From NCBI RefSeq assembly GCF_051262515.1, contig NZ_JBIMER010000003.1, forward strand, positions 281,839 through 345,838: DNA of 64,000 bases. Reading direction: 5' to 3'. Numbering within the stretch: position 1 is the first letter of the stretch; each line of letters opens with the position of its first letter. Shown piece after piece: positions 56,525-64,000 of this stretch. The position numbers were made by a program, and so were the translations under genes. Source of the stretch: Arthrobacter_N sp051262515. GTDB taxonomy: Bacteria > Actinomycetota > Actinomycetes > Actinomycetales > Micrococcaceae. Under the pieces are notes generated by a model. That model was not told where the DNA came from. It ran no database searches and worked only from the letters and a program-made list of their open reading frames with translations.

Positions 56525-57267
56525 GCGCCCCGGCGAACACACCTAGCACGGTGCCCGGCAACCGCAACTCCGATAGGTCAGCCGCAGACCGCGAACTCGC
56601 TGCCGCCGGCGCCGCTGAACTGGGTTTCGACGCCGCGACCTCCGATGTCATCGCGTGGGTGGCCCGAAGCTTCGCACCCGCGGAGGTAGCCGTGGCCTGT
56701 TCCATGGCAGACGCCGTGTTGCCGGCGGTCGTCGCGCGTGAGCTCCCCGGGGTCGATGTCTTGTTCCTGGAGACGGGCTACCACTTCGCGGAAACGAGGG
56801 CCACCCGCGACCAGGTTGAATCCACCCTGGACGTCCGGATCGTCGATGTCCTGCCGGAACAGACGGTCCAGGAACAGGATGCGGCGCACGGGGCACGGCT
56901 GTACGAACGCGATCCCGCGACCTGCTGCCAACTGCGAAAGATGGCGCCGCTGGCCAAGGCGCTCTCCGGTTACCGGCTCTGGTTCACCGGAGTCCGCCGC
57001 GACGAGGCCCCCACCAGGACGAACACGCCTCTTGTGGTCTGGGACGAGGCGCACGGGCTGATTAAGGTGAACCCGCTGGCGGGCTGGAGCTTCGACGATC
57101 TCACGGGATACGCAGTGGACCACAAGGTCCCCGTGAACCTGCTCCTTTCCAACGGCTACCCCTCGATCGGATGCGCACCGTGCACCCGACCGGTGGCCCC
57201 CGGCGAGGACCCTCGGGCGGGGCGCTGGGCCGGGCTGGCCAAGACGGAGTGCGGCATCCACACCTAG
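56521..57267 (+). CDS. cysH: Adenosine-5'-phosphosulfate (APS) reductase (CysH)
   Basis: It reduces APS to sulfite and AMP with thioredoxin. The 248-residue protein has the iron-sulfur ligands CCQLRK and GCAPCTRP plus the C-terminal catalytic ECGIH, the pattern that marks APS reductases rather than cluster-free PAPS reductases. VACSMADAV and LFLETGYHF are the nucleotide-binding segments. No APS kinase (CysC) is present in the cluster or fused to CysN, in line with direct use of APS. The ATG at 56521 overlaps the sir stop. Confidence 0.95.
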   Translation: MSAPANTPSTVPGNRNSDRSAADRELAAAGAAELGFDAATSDVIAWVARSFAPAEVAVACSMADAVLPAVVARELPGVDVLFLETGYHFAETRATRDQVESTLDVRIVDVLPEQTVQEQDAAHGARLYERDPATCCQLRKMAPLAKALSGYRLWFTGVRRDEAPTRTNTPLVVWDEAHGLIKVNPLAGWSFDDLTGYAVDHKVPVNLLLSNGYPSIGCAPCTRPVAPGEDPRAGRWAGLAKTECGIHT

Positions 57268-57353
57268 CCGAACCGGCCTGACGCCACCGCACCGCAAGAC
57301 CCCCACCCACCATCCGCCCACAAAACTTGCACCACCGACCAAAGGAGAGACCG

Positions 57354-58310
57354 ATGAGCGCGGAAACGCACACGGCAGCGATCCCCGAAGCATCACCGGT
57401 TGCGCCGGTGCCGGGCGCCACCCCCGGCGTGCTGGAGGCCCTCGAGGCCGAATCCATCCACATCCTGCGTGAGGTCGTGGCCGAGTTCGAGCGGCCCGCC
57501 ATGCTGTTCTCCGGCGGCAAGGACTCCGTGGTCATGCTCCACCTTGCCGCGAAGGCCTTTTGGCCCGCCGCCATCCCGTTCCCCGTACTCCACGTGGACA
57601 CGGGCCACAACTTCGGCGAGGTGATCGAGTTCCGCGACAACACCGTGGAACGCCTTGGCCTGCGCCTCGTCGTGGCCAGCGTTCAGGACTACATCGACGA
57701 CGGCCGCCTCGCCGAGCGGGCTGACGGCACGAGGAATCCGCTGCAGACCACACCGCTCGTGGACACGATCGCCGAACACCGCTTCGACGCCGTCTTCGGC
57801 GGCGGCCGCCGCGACGAGGACAAGGCCCGGGCGAAGGAGCGGATCCTCAGCCTGCGGGACGAGTTCGGCCAGTGGGACCCGCGCAACCAGCGACCGGAGC
57901 TGTGGAACCTCTACAACGGCCGCCACACCGTCGGCCAGCACGTGCGTGCGTTCCCGATCAGCAACTGGACCGAACTGGACATCTGGCGCTACATCGAGGC
58001 CGAGGGCATCGAGCTTCCTCCGCTTTACTACGCGCATGAGCGCGAGGTCTTCGAACATTCCGGCATGTGGCGGGCGGTCGGCGAGTTCAGCCAGCCCGCG
58101 CCGGGGGTTCCCACCGAAACCAGAACCGTGCGCTACCGAACCGTGGGGGACATGTCCTGCACCGGTGCGGTGCTGTCCGACGCCTCCACCGTCGCGAACG
58201 TGATCCGCGAGGTGGCCACCACCACCCTCACCGAACGCGGGGCAACCCGCGCCGACGACCGCATTTCCGAGGCGGCCATGGAAGACCGCAAGAAGGACGG
58301 GTATTTCTAA
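57354..58310 (+). CDS. cysD: Sulfate adenylyltransferase subunit 2 (CysD)
   Basis: CysD, with the CysN GTPase, makes APS from ATP and sulfate. The 318-residue protein has the PP-loop MLFSGGKDSVVMLHLA, the LHVDTGHNFGEVIEFRD segment, GGGRRDEDKARAKERI and FPISNWTELDIWRYI. The C-terminal RYRTVGDMSCTGAV is also typical. The ATG at 57354 has AAAGGAGAG upstream. cysN starts one base after its stop. The gap of 86 bases before it is the longest in the core operon but shows no terminator. Confidence 0.97.
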   Translation: MSAETHTAAIPEASPVAPVPGATPGVLEALEAESIHILREVVAEFERPAMLFSGGKDSVVMLHLAAKAFWPAAIPFPVLHVDTGHNFGEVIEFRDNTVERLGLRLVVASVQDYIDDGRLAERADGTRNPLQTTPLVDTIAEHRFDAVFGGGRRDEDKARAKERILSLRDEFGQWDPRNQRPELWNLYNGRHTVGQHVRAFPISNWTELDIWRYIEAEGIELPPLYYAHEREVFEHSGMWRAVGEFSQPAPGVPTETRTVRYRTVGDMSCTGAVLSDASTVANVIREVATTTLTERGATRADDRISEAAMEDRKKDGYF

Positions 58311-58311
58311 A

Positions 58312-59682
58312 ATGGGCACCACCATCCTGGACACCAACACCCCCGAGTCCCACACCGACATCCCGGTGCTCGGACGCGGCGGCCTCTTTCGCTTCGCGAC
58401 GGCCGGCTCGGTCGACGACGGCAAATCGACCCTCGTGGGTCGCCTGCTGCATGACGCCAAAGCAGTGCTCGTCGACCAGCTCGACGCCGTGGCCCGTGCC
58501 TCCGCGGACCGCGGCTTCGGTGGAGGCGACGGCAGCCTGGACCTGGCCCTGCTCACCGACGGCCTGCGCGCCGAGCGCGAACAGGGCATCACCATCGACG
58601 TCGCCTACCGCTACTTCGGCACGGGCCTGCGCTCCTTCATCCTCGCCGACTGCCCCGGACACGTGCAGTACACCCGCAACACGGTCACGGGCGCCTCAAC
58701 GGCGGACGCCGCGATCGTCCTGATCGATGCCCGCAAGGGCGTGCTCGAACAGACGCGGCGACACCTCGGGGCCATCGGACTGCTGCGGGTGCCCCATGTG
58801 GTCGTCGCCGTCAACAAGATCGACCTCATCGGCTACGACGCCCAGCGCTTCGCCGAGATCGCCGCCGACGTCGAACGCGTGGCCGCGGGACTCGGGTTGC
58901 CCGTTCCGCACACGCTCCCGGTGTCTGCGTTGCTCGGCGACAACGTCGTCGAGCGTTCCGCGCAGACCCCCTGGTACACCGGGCCGACGCTGCTGGGGCT
59001 GCTCGAAACGCTGCCCACCCGCGACGATCAGGAGCAGGCCGGGGCCGCCTTCCGCTTCCCGGTCCAGCTGGTGCTGCGTCCGCAGGGCGCGCTGGCACCC
59101 GGACTGGACGCGGAGGCGTACCGCGACTACCGGGCGTATGCGGGACAGATCGCCGCGGGCTCCATCGCCGTCGGGGATCCGGTTACGGTCGCCACCGCCG
59201 GCCAGCCGCGGCGCACCTCGCGCGTGGTCGGCATCGACGTCGCGGGGCGCTCGTTGGAGCGGGCGACCGCACCGGCGTCGGTCGCGATCCGGCTGTCCGA
59301 TGAACTGGACATCGCCCGCGGCGACACCTTGGCTGCCGCCGGCACGCTCCCGGCCTCCTCGGCCGATCTCGACGCCCAGCTGTGCTGGCTCGCTCCGGAG
59401 CCGCTGCGGCAGGGGGCCACCGTGCTCGTCAAACACGGCACCGCGACCGTCCGGGCGCGCGTGGCCGGGATCGAGGGCCGACTGGACCTCGACGACTTCG
59501 GACTGGTTCCCGCAGCGGAACTGGAGCTGAACGACATCGGTCAGGTGCGCCTCCGGCTGGCGAGCGAGTTGCCCACCGAGCCATACACCGCACAGCACCG
59601 CACCGGTGCGTTCCTGGTGATCGACCCGCAGTCCGGCAACACGCTGGCCGCCGGTCTCGTCGCCGACCGCCCGGCCAACTAA
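58312..59682 (+). CDS. cysN: Sulfate adenylyltransferase subunit 1, GTPase (CysN)
   Basis: CysN is an EF-Tu-like GTPase that drives APS synthesis by CysD. The 456-residue protein has P-loop ATAGSVDDGKSTLVGRLLHD, switch region REQGITIDVAYRYF, the G3 motif DCPGHVQYTRN and the NKxD motif AVNKIDL. Domains II and III follow, ending in FLVIDPQSGNTLAAGLV. There is no C-terminal CysC kinase fusion. The spacing of one base to cysD implies coupled translation. The transporter genes follow after a 61-base gap. Confidence 0.96.
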   Translation: MGTTILDTNTPESHTDIPVLGRGGLFRFATAGSVDDGKSTLVGRLLHDAKAVLVDQLDAVARASADRGFGGGDGSLDLALLTDGLRAEREQGITIDVAYRYFGTGLRSFILADCPGHVQYTRNTVTGASTADAAIVLIDARKGVLEQTRRHLGAIGLLRVPHVVVAVNKIDLIGYDAQRFAEIAADVERVAAGLGLPVPHTLPVSALLGDNVVERSAQTPWYTGPTLLGLLETLPTRDDQEQAGAAFRFPVQLVLRPQGALAPGLDAEAYRDYRAYAGQIAAGSIAVGDPVTVATAGQPRRTSRVVGIDVAGRSLERATAPASVAIRLSDELDIARGDTLAAAGTLPASSADLDAQLCWLAPEPLRQGATVLVKHGTATVRARVAGIEGRLDLDDFGLVPAAELELNDIGQVRLRLASELPTEPYTAQHRTGAFLVIDPQSGNTLAAGLVADRPAN

Positions 59683-59743
59683 ACCCCGACCACCAGACCC
59701 GACACGGGCCCCACCACCCACCTCCGCGAAAGGGGACAATGCC

Positions 59744-60856
59744 ATGGACACCATCCGCCACACGCCACCAAGCCGGCATTCCGGTCCCGGACGCCGCGCC
59801 TTCCTCGCCGCGGGCAGCGGGTTGCTTGGGCTGCTGGTCGGCGGGGCCGCCGCCACCACGACCCAGCCGCGCCCGGGTGCGGCGGTCGCCTCCGCCCAGG
59901 GTCCGGCGGAGCGGTTGCGGCTGGGCTTCTTCCCGAACCTCACCCACGCGCCGGCCCTGGTCGGAACGGGCCTCGGCCTCTTTGAGAAGGAGCTGGGCGG
60001 CGAGGGCACGGCCTTCAGGGCCAGCGTCTTTGGCGCGGGACCGGCCGCGGTCGAGGCGCTGAACGCCGGCGCCATCGATGCCGCGTACCTCGGGCCCAAC
60101 CCGGCGATCGCGGCCTACGTGTCCAGCGGCGGACGGGGCCTGCGGATCCTCGCGGGGGCCGCGGCCGGGGGGGCCCAACTCGTGGTGCGTCCCGGCATCG
60201 ACAGCCCCGCCGCGTTGGCCGGCCGAACGCTGGCCACCCCCCAGCTCGGGGGCACCCAGGACGTGGCGCTTCGCTCGTGGCTGGCCCGGGGGCAGTTGTC
60301 CGCCACCTTGCGCGGAGGGGATGTGGCCATCGCGCCCACCGCCAACGCGCAGTCGCTCGAGCTCTTCCGTTCCGGGCAGATCGACGGCGCATGGTTGCCC
60401 GAGCCCTGGGCCTCCCGCCTGGTGGTCGAAGCCGGGGCCGAGGTCCTGGTTGACGAGGCGGACCTCTGGGACGGTTCGGAAACCGGAACCCGCGGGCTCT
60501 TCCCGACCACCGTCCTGGCCGTGTCGCCGGATTTCGCGGCCCGCCACCCGGATTCCGTTGAAGCCCTCCTGCGCGGTCACCTGGCCGCGCTGGACTGGAT
60601 CCACCGCACGGACAGGGACACCGTTTCCGCCACGTTGAACGACCGCCTGGCGGAGATCGCCGGCGCAAGGTTGGACGCCCGCGTCATGGGGCGGGCACTG
60701 GACCGCCTGCACTTCACCGCCGATCCGCTCACCGGCGCCTATCCGCGGTTGCTCAGGGACGCGGTGGCGGCGGGGCTGGCGGAACCCGGCGAACTCGACG
60801 GACTCGTCGACGGGGAGCCCTTGCTCCGTGCCAAAGCCAAGGAGACAGCGTCGTGA
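59744..60856 (+). CDS. SsuA/TauA-like ABC transporter substrate-binding protein with Tat-type signal, no lipobox
   Basis: A 370-residue periplasmic-binding-type protein of the aliphatic sulfonate/nitrate/taurine group. The core RLGFFPNLTHAPALVGTGLGLF and AGPAAVEALNAGAIDAAYLGPNP matches the family. The N-terminus has GRRAFLAAGS followed by a hydrophobic stretch, a twin-arginine-type signal, but no lipobox Cys, which is unusual for a Gram-positive solute-binding protein; how it stays at the cell surface is unclear. The ATG at 59744 is chosen; an out-of-frame ATG lies five bases before it. Being inside the sulfur operon, it probably binds a sulfonate or sulfate. Confidence 0.85.
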   Translation: MDTIRHTPPSRHSGPGRRAFLAAGSGLLGLLVGGAAATTTQPRPGAAVASAQGPAERLRLGFFPNLTHAPALVGTGLGLFEKELGGEGTAFRASVFGAGPAAVEALNAGAIDAAYLGPNPAIAAYVSSGGRGLRILAGAAAGGAQLVVRPGIDSPAALAGRTLATPQLGGTQDVALRSWLARGQLSATLRGGDVAIAPTANAQSLELFRSGQIDGAWLPEPWASRLVVEAGAEVLVDEADLWDGSETGTRGLFPTTVLAVSPDFAARHPDSVEALLRGHLAALDWIHRTDRDTVSATLNDRLAEIAGARLDARVMGRALDRLHFTADPLTGAYPRLLRDAVAAGLAEPGELDGLVDGEPLLRAKAKETAS

Positions 60857-61575
60857 GTATCGTGATCGACGGCCTGTCCAAGGACTTCGGCGCGGCGCCC
60901 GTGCTTGAGGGGATCAGCACCACAATCACCGAGGGCGAGTTCGTCGCCGTGCTCGGCGCCTCGGGCTGCGGCAAATCGACCCTCCTGAACATCGTCGCCG
61001 GGCTCGAGGCCCCCAGCGCGGGAAGCGTGACCATCCCGTCGGCCGGGGCGGCCTTCATGTTCCAGGACGCGGCGCTCCTGCCGTGGCTGACGGCCCGGGC
61101 CAACATCGAACTCGCGCTCGAGCTGCGCGGACTGGGCAGGACGGAGAGGCGTCGCCGGGCGGACGAACTCCTGTCCCTCGTGCATCTCTCCGACGCCGGC
61201 CACAAGCGCCCGCACGAGATGTCCGGCGGCATGCGCCAGCGCACGTCGTTGGCGCGCGCGCTGGGACAAGACAGGCCGGTGTTGCTCATGGACGAACCGT
61301 TCGCGGCACTGGACGCCATCACCCGCGATCTGCTTCACGACGAACTCGAAAGGCTTTGGCGGGCCGACCGGCGCACCGTGGTTTTCGTGACCCACAACGT
61401 CCGGGAGGCGGTGCGGCTGGGACAGCGGGTCCTATTGCTCTCCTCCCGCCCCGGGAGGGTCGCTGCCGAATGGTCCATCGATCCCGCCGTCCGCGAGGAC
61501 CCCGCGGCCCAAACCGCCCTGACCCGGGAAATCACCCAGAGGCTACGCGAGGAGATCCGCCAGCATGCCCACTAG
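60853..61575 (+). CDS. ABC transporter ATPase, SsuB/TauB-like
   Basis: The 240-residue ATPase energises import. Walker A is GASGCGKSTLLN, the signature MSGGMRQRTSLARAL, Walker B LLMDEPFAALD, and the H-loop VFVTHNVREA is intact. The Q-loop reads MFQDAALLPWLTA, typical of nitrate/sulfonate/taurine importers. The GTG at 60853 overlaps the stop of the binding-protein gene. Its own stop lies inside the permease gene (11-base overlap). Confidence 0.93.
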   Translation: MSIVIDGLSKDFGAAPVLEGISTTITEGEFVAVLGASGCGKSTLLNIVAGLEAPSAGSVTIPSAGAAFMFQDAALLPWLTARANIELALELRGLGRTERRRRADELLSLVHLSDAGHKRPHEMSGGMRQRTSLARALGQDRPVLLMDEPFAALDAITRDLLHDELERLWRADRRTVVFVTHNVREAVRLGQRVLLLSSRPGRVAAEWSIDPAVREDPAAQTALTREITQRLREEIRQHAH

Positions 61576-62452
61576 AACCACCGCGACTGCCGGGGTCGCC
61601 GTCGACCGGCTCGGTGAGCTCGAGGCCGGGCTGGACCGCCTGCAGGACTCGGGGGCACCGCCGAGGCGCCCCTGGGGCAAGGTGCTGCTGCCGTTGGGAA
61701 CGTTCGCCGCCCTGGTGAGTCTGTGGCAGCTTGCCAGTTGGGCCGGCTCCCCGCGCGCCGACCTCTTTCCCGGACCGCTGGACGTGTGGGCGGGCGCCGT
61801 CGGCCTGGCCGCGGACGGCCGCCTGGGGGAAGCGGTCGCCACCTCGCTGCAACGCGGCGTGCTCGGCTTCCTGCTGGCCCTGGCCATCGGCACACCCGCT
61901 GGCCTGCTGCTTTCCGCCTCGACGACCCTGCGTAGGGGTCTGGGACCCTTGATTTCCGGGTTGCAGGTCCTGCCGAGCGTCGCGTGGGTACCGGCCGCGA
62001 TCATCTGGTTCGGGCTGACGGACGCCACCGTCTTCTTCGTGGTGCTGATGGGTGCAACGCCGTCGATCATCAATGGATTCCTCTCCGGAGTCGACCAGGT
62101 TCCACCGCAATTCCGGCGCCTGGGAACGGTGCTGGGGGCCAGCCGCGCCCAACAGCTGCTGCGGATCGTCCTGCCGGCGGCCCTGCCGGGGTACGTGGCC
62201 GGGCTCAAGCAGGGCTGGGCTTTCTCGTGGCGATCGTTGATGGCCGCAGAGATCATCGCGATCGGCGGCAGCATCGGCTACGGCCTCGGATCGCTGCTCC
62301 AACAGGGGCGGGACCTATCGCTCATGTCCGTGGTCATGGCCGCCATTCTGGCGATCCTCGCCATCGGAATCGCGATCGAACTGCTGGTCTTCGCCCCGCT
62401 GGAACGCAGCCTGCTCAGGCGCCGCGGACTCGCCCCGGGGGGCACCCGATGA
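61565..62452 (+). CDS. ABC transporter permease, SsuC/TauC-like
   Basis: A 295-residue membrane permease with about six to seven hydrophobic segments and an N-terminal cytosolic tail of about 35 residues. The coupling-helix region ASRAQQLLRIVLPAALPGYVAGLKQG is the EAA-type motif that contacts the ATPase. RSLMAAEIIAIGGSIGYGLG is a further landmark of the group. The ATG at 61565 overlaps the ATPase gene by 11 bases. The three transporter genes show no sign of a sulfate-type CysTW pair, so uptake of organosulfonates, or sulfate by a divergent route, is inferred. Confidence 0.9.
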   Translation: MPTRTTATAGVAVDRLGELEAGLDRLQDSGAPPRRPWGKVLLPLGTFAALVSLWQLASWAGSPRADLFPGPLDVWAGAVGLAADGRLGEAVATSLQRGVLGFLLALAIGTPAGLLLSASTTLRRGLGPLISGLQVLPSVAWVPAAIIWFGLTDATVFFVVLMGATPSIINGFLSGVDQVPPQFRRLGTVLGASRAQQLLRIVLPAALPGYVAGLKQGWAFSWRSLMAAEIIAIGGSIGYGLGSLLQQGRDLSLMSVVMAAILAILAIGIAIELLVFAPLERSLLRRRGLAPGGTR

Positions 62453-62499
62453 ACGGACTTCCACCCCAAGACACCCACCTCCGAACCGAGGAGACCCCG

Positions 62500-63789
62500 A
62501 TGACAGATCTTCACCCGCGTTCGGCAGCGCCCGAACAGGAACCCGTGCATCCCCTGGCCCTTCGGCTGTCCGGCAAGGCCGTGCTGTGCGTCGGCGGCGG
62601 TCCCGTCGCCGAACGACGCGTCTCCCAACTGCTCGACGCCGGCGCCGAAATCACCGTCGTCGCGCCGGACGCCGTGCCGGCCCTGGCCGAGGCGGCGTCC
62701 GCGGGACTTCTGGCCTGGAAACGCCGCGCCTACCGTCCCGGGGACCTCGACGGCGTCTGGCTCGCCCACACCGCGACCGGTGACGGCGACACGGACGCGG
62801 CCGTTGCGGCGGACGCCGATGAAAGGCGGATCTGGTGCGTCAACGCCTCCGACCAGGCGGCGTCCAGCGCCTGGACCCCCGCGGTCGCGCGCATCGGAGA
62901 CGGCATCACCGTGGCCGTCACGGGTGGCGGGGACCCACGGCGGGCGGCCGGACTGCGCAACGCCATAGCGTTGGCCGCGGACACCGGGCTTCTCCCGCTG
63001 CGCAGGCGCCGCAAGGGCACCGGATCCGTGGCGCTCGTCGGTGGCGGGCCGGGGGAATCCGGCCTCATCACGGTGATGGGACGCCGCCTGCTGGCCGCCG
63101 CCGACGTCGTCGTCGCGGATCGTCTCGGCCCACGGTCGCTGCTGCGCGAGCTGGACGCCGGCGTGCGGATCATCGAGGTGGGCAAGGCTCCCGGCGACCA
63201 CCTCGCCACGCAGGACGAAATCAATGCCGTGCTCGTGGCCGAAGCCCGCGCCGGACACCGCGTTGTCCGTCTCAAGGGCGGGGACCCCTATGTCCTTGGC
63301 CGCGGCGGGGAGGAGGCCGCATTCTGCCGCGAACACGGTGTCTCCGTCCAGGTGGTGCCCGGGGTGACCAGTGCCGTGTCCGTGCCCGCGGCCGCCGGAA
63401 TCCCCGTGACCCACCGCGGGCTTGCTGCCGGTTTCTCGATGGCCACGGGTCACGCCGAACTCGCCGAGCTGCCCGCCCGACCGGACCATACGCTGGTGCT
63501 GTTGATGGGAGTGCGCCGGCTCCGGCAGAACACCGCGACCCTCCTCGGTCGGGGACTCCCGCCGGACACCCCCGTCGCCATTGTCGAACGCGGCTGGACC
63601 CCCGAGCAGCGTGTCACCATCGATCGGCTCGATTCAATCGCGCGCACGGCAGAGTCGGTCGGCGTGGAAAACCCGGCCGTGGTGGTCATCGGCGATGTGG
63701 TCCGCCTCAGTCCGCACGCCGTCGGCCGGATCGCCGGCCGAGCGTCCGCCGCGACGAACGACGTCAGGCAACCCGTCGCCGTCGGCTGA
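62500..63789 (+). CDS. cysG: Siroheme synthase, CysG-like: precorrin-2 dehydrogenase plus uroporphyrinogen-III methyltransferase
   Basis: A two-part enzyme of 429 residues. Residues about 15-150 form a Rossmann dehydrogenase (VLCVGGGPVAERRVSQLLDAGAEITVVAP), and from about 173 the SAM-dependent uroporphyrinogen-III C-methyltransferase follows (VALVGGGPGESGLITVMG, VVRLKGGDPYVLGRGGEEA, VVPGVTSAVSVPAAAGIPVTHRG). The middle dimerisation/chelatase segment found in E. coli CysG is largely missing: the methyltransferase begins about 40 residues earlier than there. So iron insertion must come from another protein, probably the CbiX-like one. The ATG at 62500 has GAGGAGA; an ATG at 62449, overlapping the permease stop, would add 17 residues. 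Confidence 0.92.
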   Translation: MTDLHPRSAAPEQEPVHPLALRLSGKAVLCVGGGPVAERRVSQLLDAGAEITVVAPDAVPALAEAASAGLLAWKRRAYRPGDLDGVWLAHTATGDGDTDAAVAADADERRIWCVNASDQAASSAWTPAVARIGDGITVAVTGGGDPRRAAGLRNAIALAADTGLLPLRRRRKGTGSVALVGGGPGESGLITVMGRRLLAAADVVVADRLGPRSLLRELDAGVRIIEVGKAPGDHLATQDEINAVLVAEARAGHRVVRLKGGDPYVLGRGGEEAAFCREHGVSVQVVPGVTSAVSVPAAAGIPVTHRGLAAGFSMATGHAELAELPARPDHTLVLLMGVRRLRQNTATLLGRGLPPDTPVAIVERGWTPEQRVTIDRLDSIARTAESVGVENPAVVVIGDVVRLSPHAVGRIAGRASAATNDVRQPVAVG

Positions 63790-63852
63790 CCGGCCCCAGC
63801 GAACAATCACACCCAGCAAACAGACCCCAAAAACACAGCACCAGGAGAACCC

Positions 63853-64000
63853 ATGACGAACCGCCACCACCACACCGCAGAGACCGCGACGCCGTCCGCG
63901 CTTTCCGCGCGTCCGCTGCGCGCGGCCATCGTTGGCGCCGGTCCCGCGGGCGTCTACGCCGCTGATCTGCTCACCAAGGCAAAGCGCGACTTCGAGGTCG
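63853..64000 (+). CDS. fprA: Ferredoxin/flavodoxin-NADP+ reductase (FprA-like), cut by the right edge
   Basis: Only about 49 codons are visible. After a His-rich start the sequence RAAIVGAGPAGVYAADLLTKAKRDFEV is the FAD-binding fold of the adrenodoxin-reductase-type FprA. Placed at the end of a siroheme sulfite reductase operon, it would pass electrons from NADPH to ferredoxin for Sir. The ATG at 63853 has CAGGAGAA upstream. The C-terminal four fifths lie beyond the window, so this call rests on a short stretch. Confidence 0.8.
   Translation, partial: MTNRHHHTAETATPSALSARPLRAAIVGAGPAGVYAADLLTKAKRDFEV

Overview
The window is GC-rich, gene-dense chromosomal DNA from an actinomycete. The gene content points to Micrococcales (Arthrobacter/Micrococcaceae-like): a PucR-type FasR regulator beside fabD/fabH, a homodimeric aceE E1, two clpP genes next to clpX, an Rv2466c-type mycothiol-linked oxidoreductase, group II truncated haemoglobin, MptB-type GT-C mannosyltransferases, a long-form GAPDH, and many GTG/TTG starts. 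The genus is inferred and was not tested. I see no CRISPR array, no intact insertion sequence, no phage genes and no replication origin.

Layout. 1-3037 (minus): fabH (cut by the left edge), fabD and fasR. 3171-5912 (minus): aceE with a strong terminator. 6257-7314: DUF3052 protein, 1-Cys peroxiredoxin, tRNA-Val. 7474-9994: gnd and an aldo/keto reductase. 10086-14975: cysK-cysE, msrA, a NIF3 protein, a coiled-coil protein with a degenerate zinc ribbon, yaaA. 15074-15445: RNase P RNA. 15634-19668: an isolated hexapeptide acyltransferase, long-form gap, def, tRNA-His, orn and a small membrane protein. 19927-25843: a membrane mannosyltransferase-like block (two tandem MptB-type paralogues, a GT87 protein, and a convergent DUF2079 protein). 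25895-28604: a UDG-like protein divergent from a phosphoribosyltransferase and a RelA/SpoT-domain alarmone synthetase-like protein. 28635-33008: HAD hydrolase, aldo/keto reductase, FMN reductase, NAD(P)-binding protein, then a decayed stretch with a truncated MFS gene and a frameshifted gene. 33069-38636: tRNA-Arg, an SSB paralogue, ettA, tesB, a hypothetical gene, glbO, an OsmC-family gene. 38646-44591: pepN, ggt, rpiB, nei/fpg. 44670-49422: tRNA-Gly, tRNA-Pro, tig, clpP1, clpP2, clpX. 49515-53134: Rv2466c-like protein, a structured intergenic region, valS. 53240-64000: an SDR and a sirohydrochlorin chelatase, then the assimilatory sulfur operon (sir, cysH, cysD, cysN, an SsuA/B/C-like ABC transporter, a siroheme synthase, and the first codons of a ferredoxin-NADP reductase).

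How they work together. The right end is one assimilation route: ABC import, ATP sulfurylase (CysDN), APS reductase (CysH), siroheme sulfite reductase (Sir), siroheme synthesis (CysG-like plus the CbiX-like chelatase) and electron supply (Fpr). CysE/CysK, 42 kb away, would fix the sulfide into cysteine. tig-clpP1-clpP2-clpX is a protein folding and degradation block with a ClgR-like site. aceE-fasR-fabD-fabH links acetyl-CoA supply to fatty-acid initiation.

The most striking sequence-wide signal is a repeated TAnnnT hexamer placed exactly 6 or 7 bases before a start codon (TAGGCT, TACGCT, TAGCCT and similar) at fourteen genes. This is the geometry of leaderless transcription. The most promising candidate systems are the palindrome-controlled UDG-like/phosphoribosyltransferase/alarmone-synthetase locus, the tandem MptB paralogues, the siroheme synthase that has lost its middle domain next to a separate chelatase, and a possible leaderless upstream ORF that hands over to a TTG-started globin gene.
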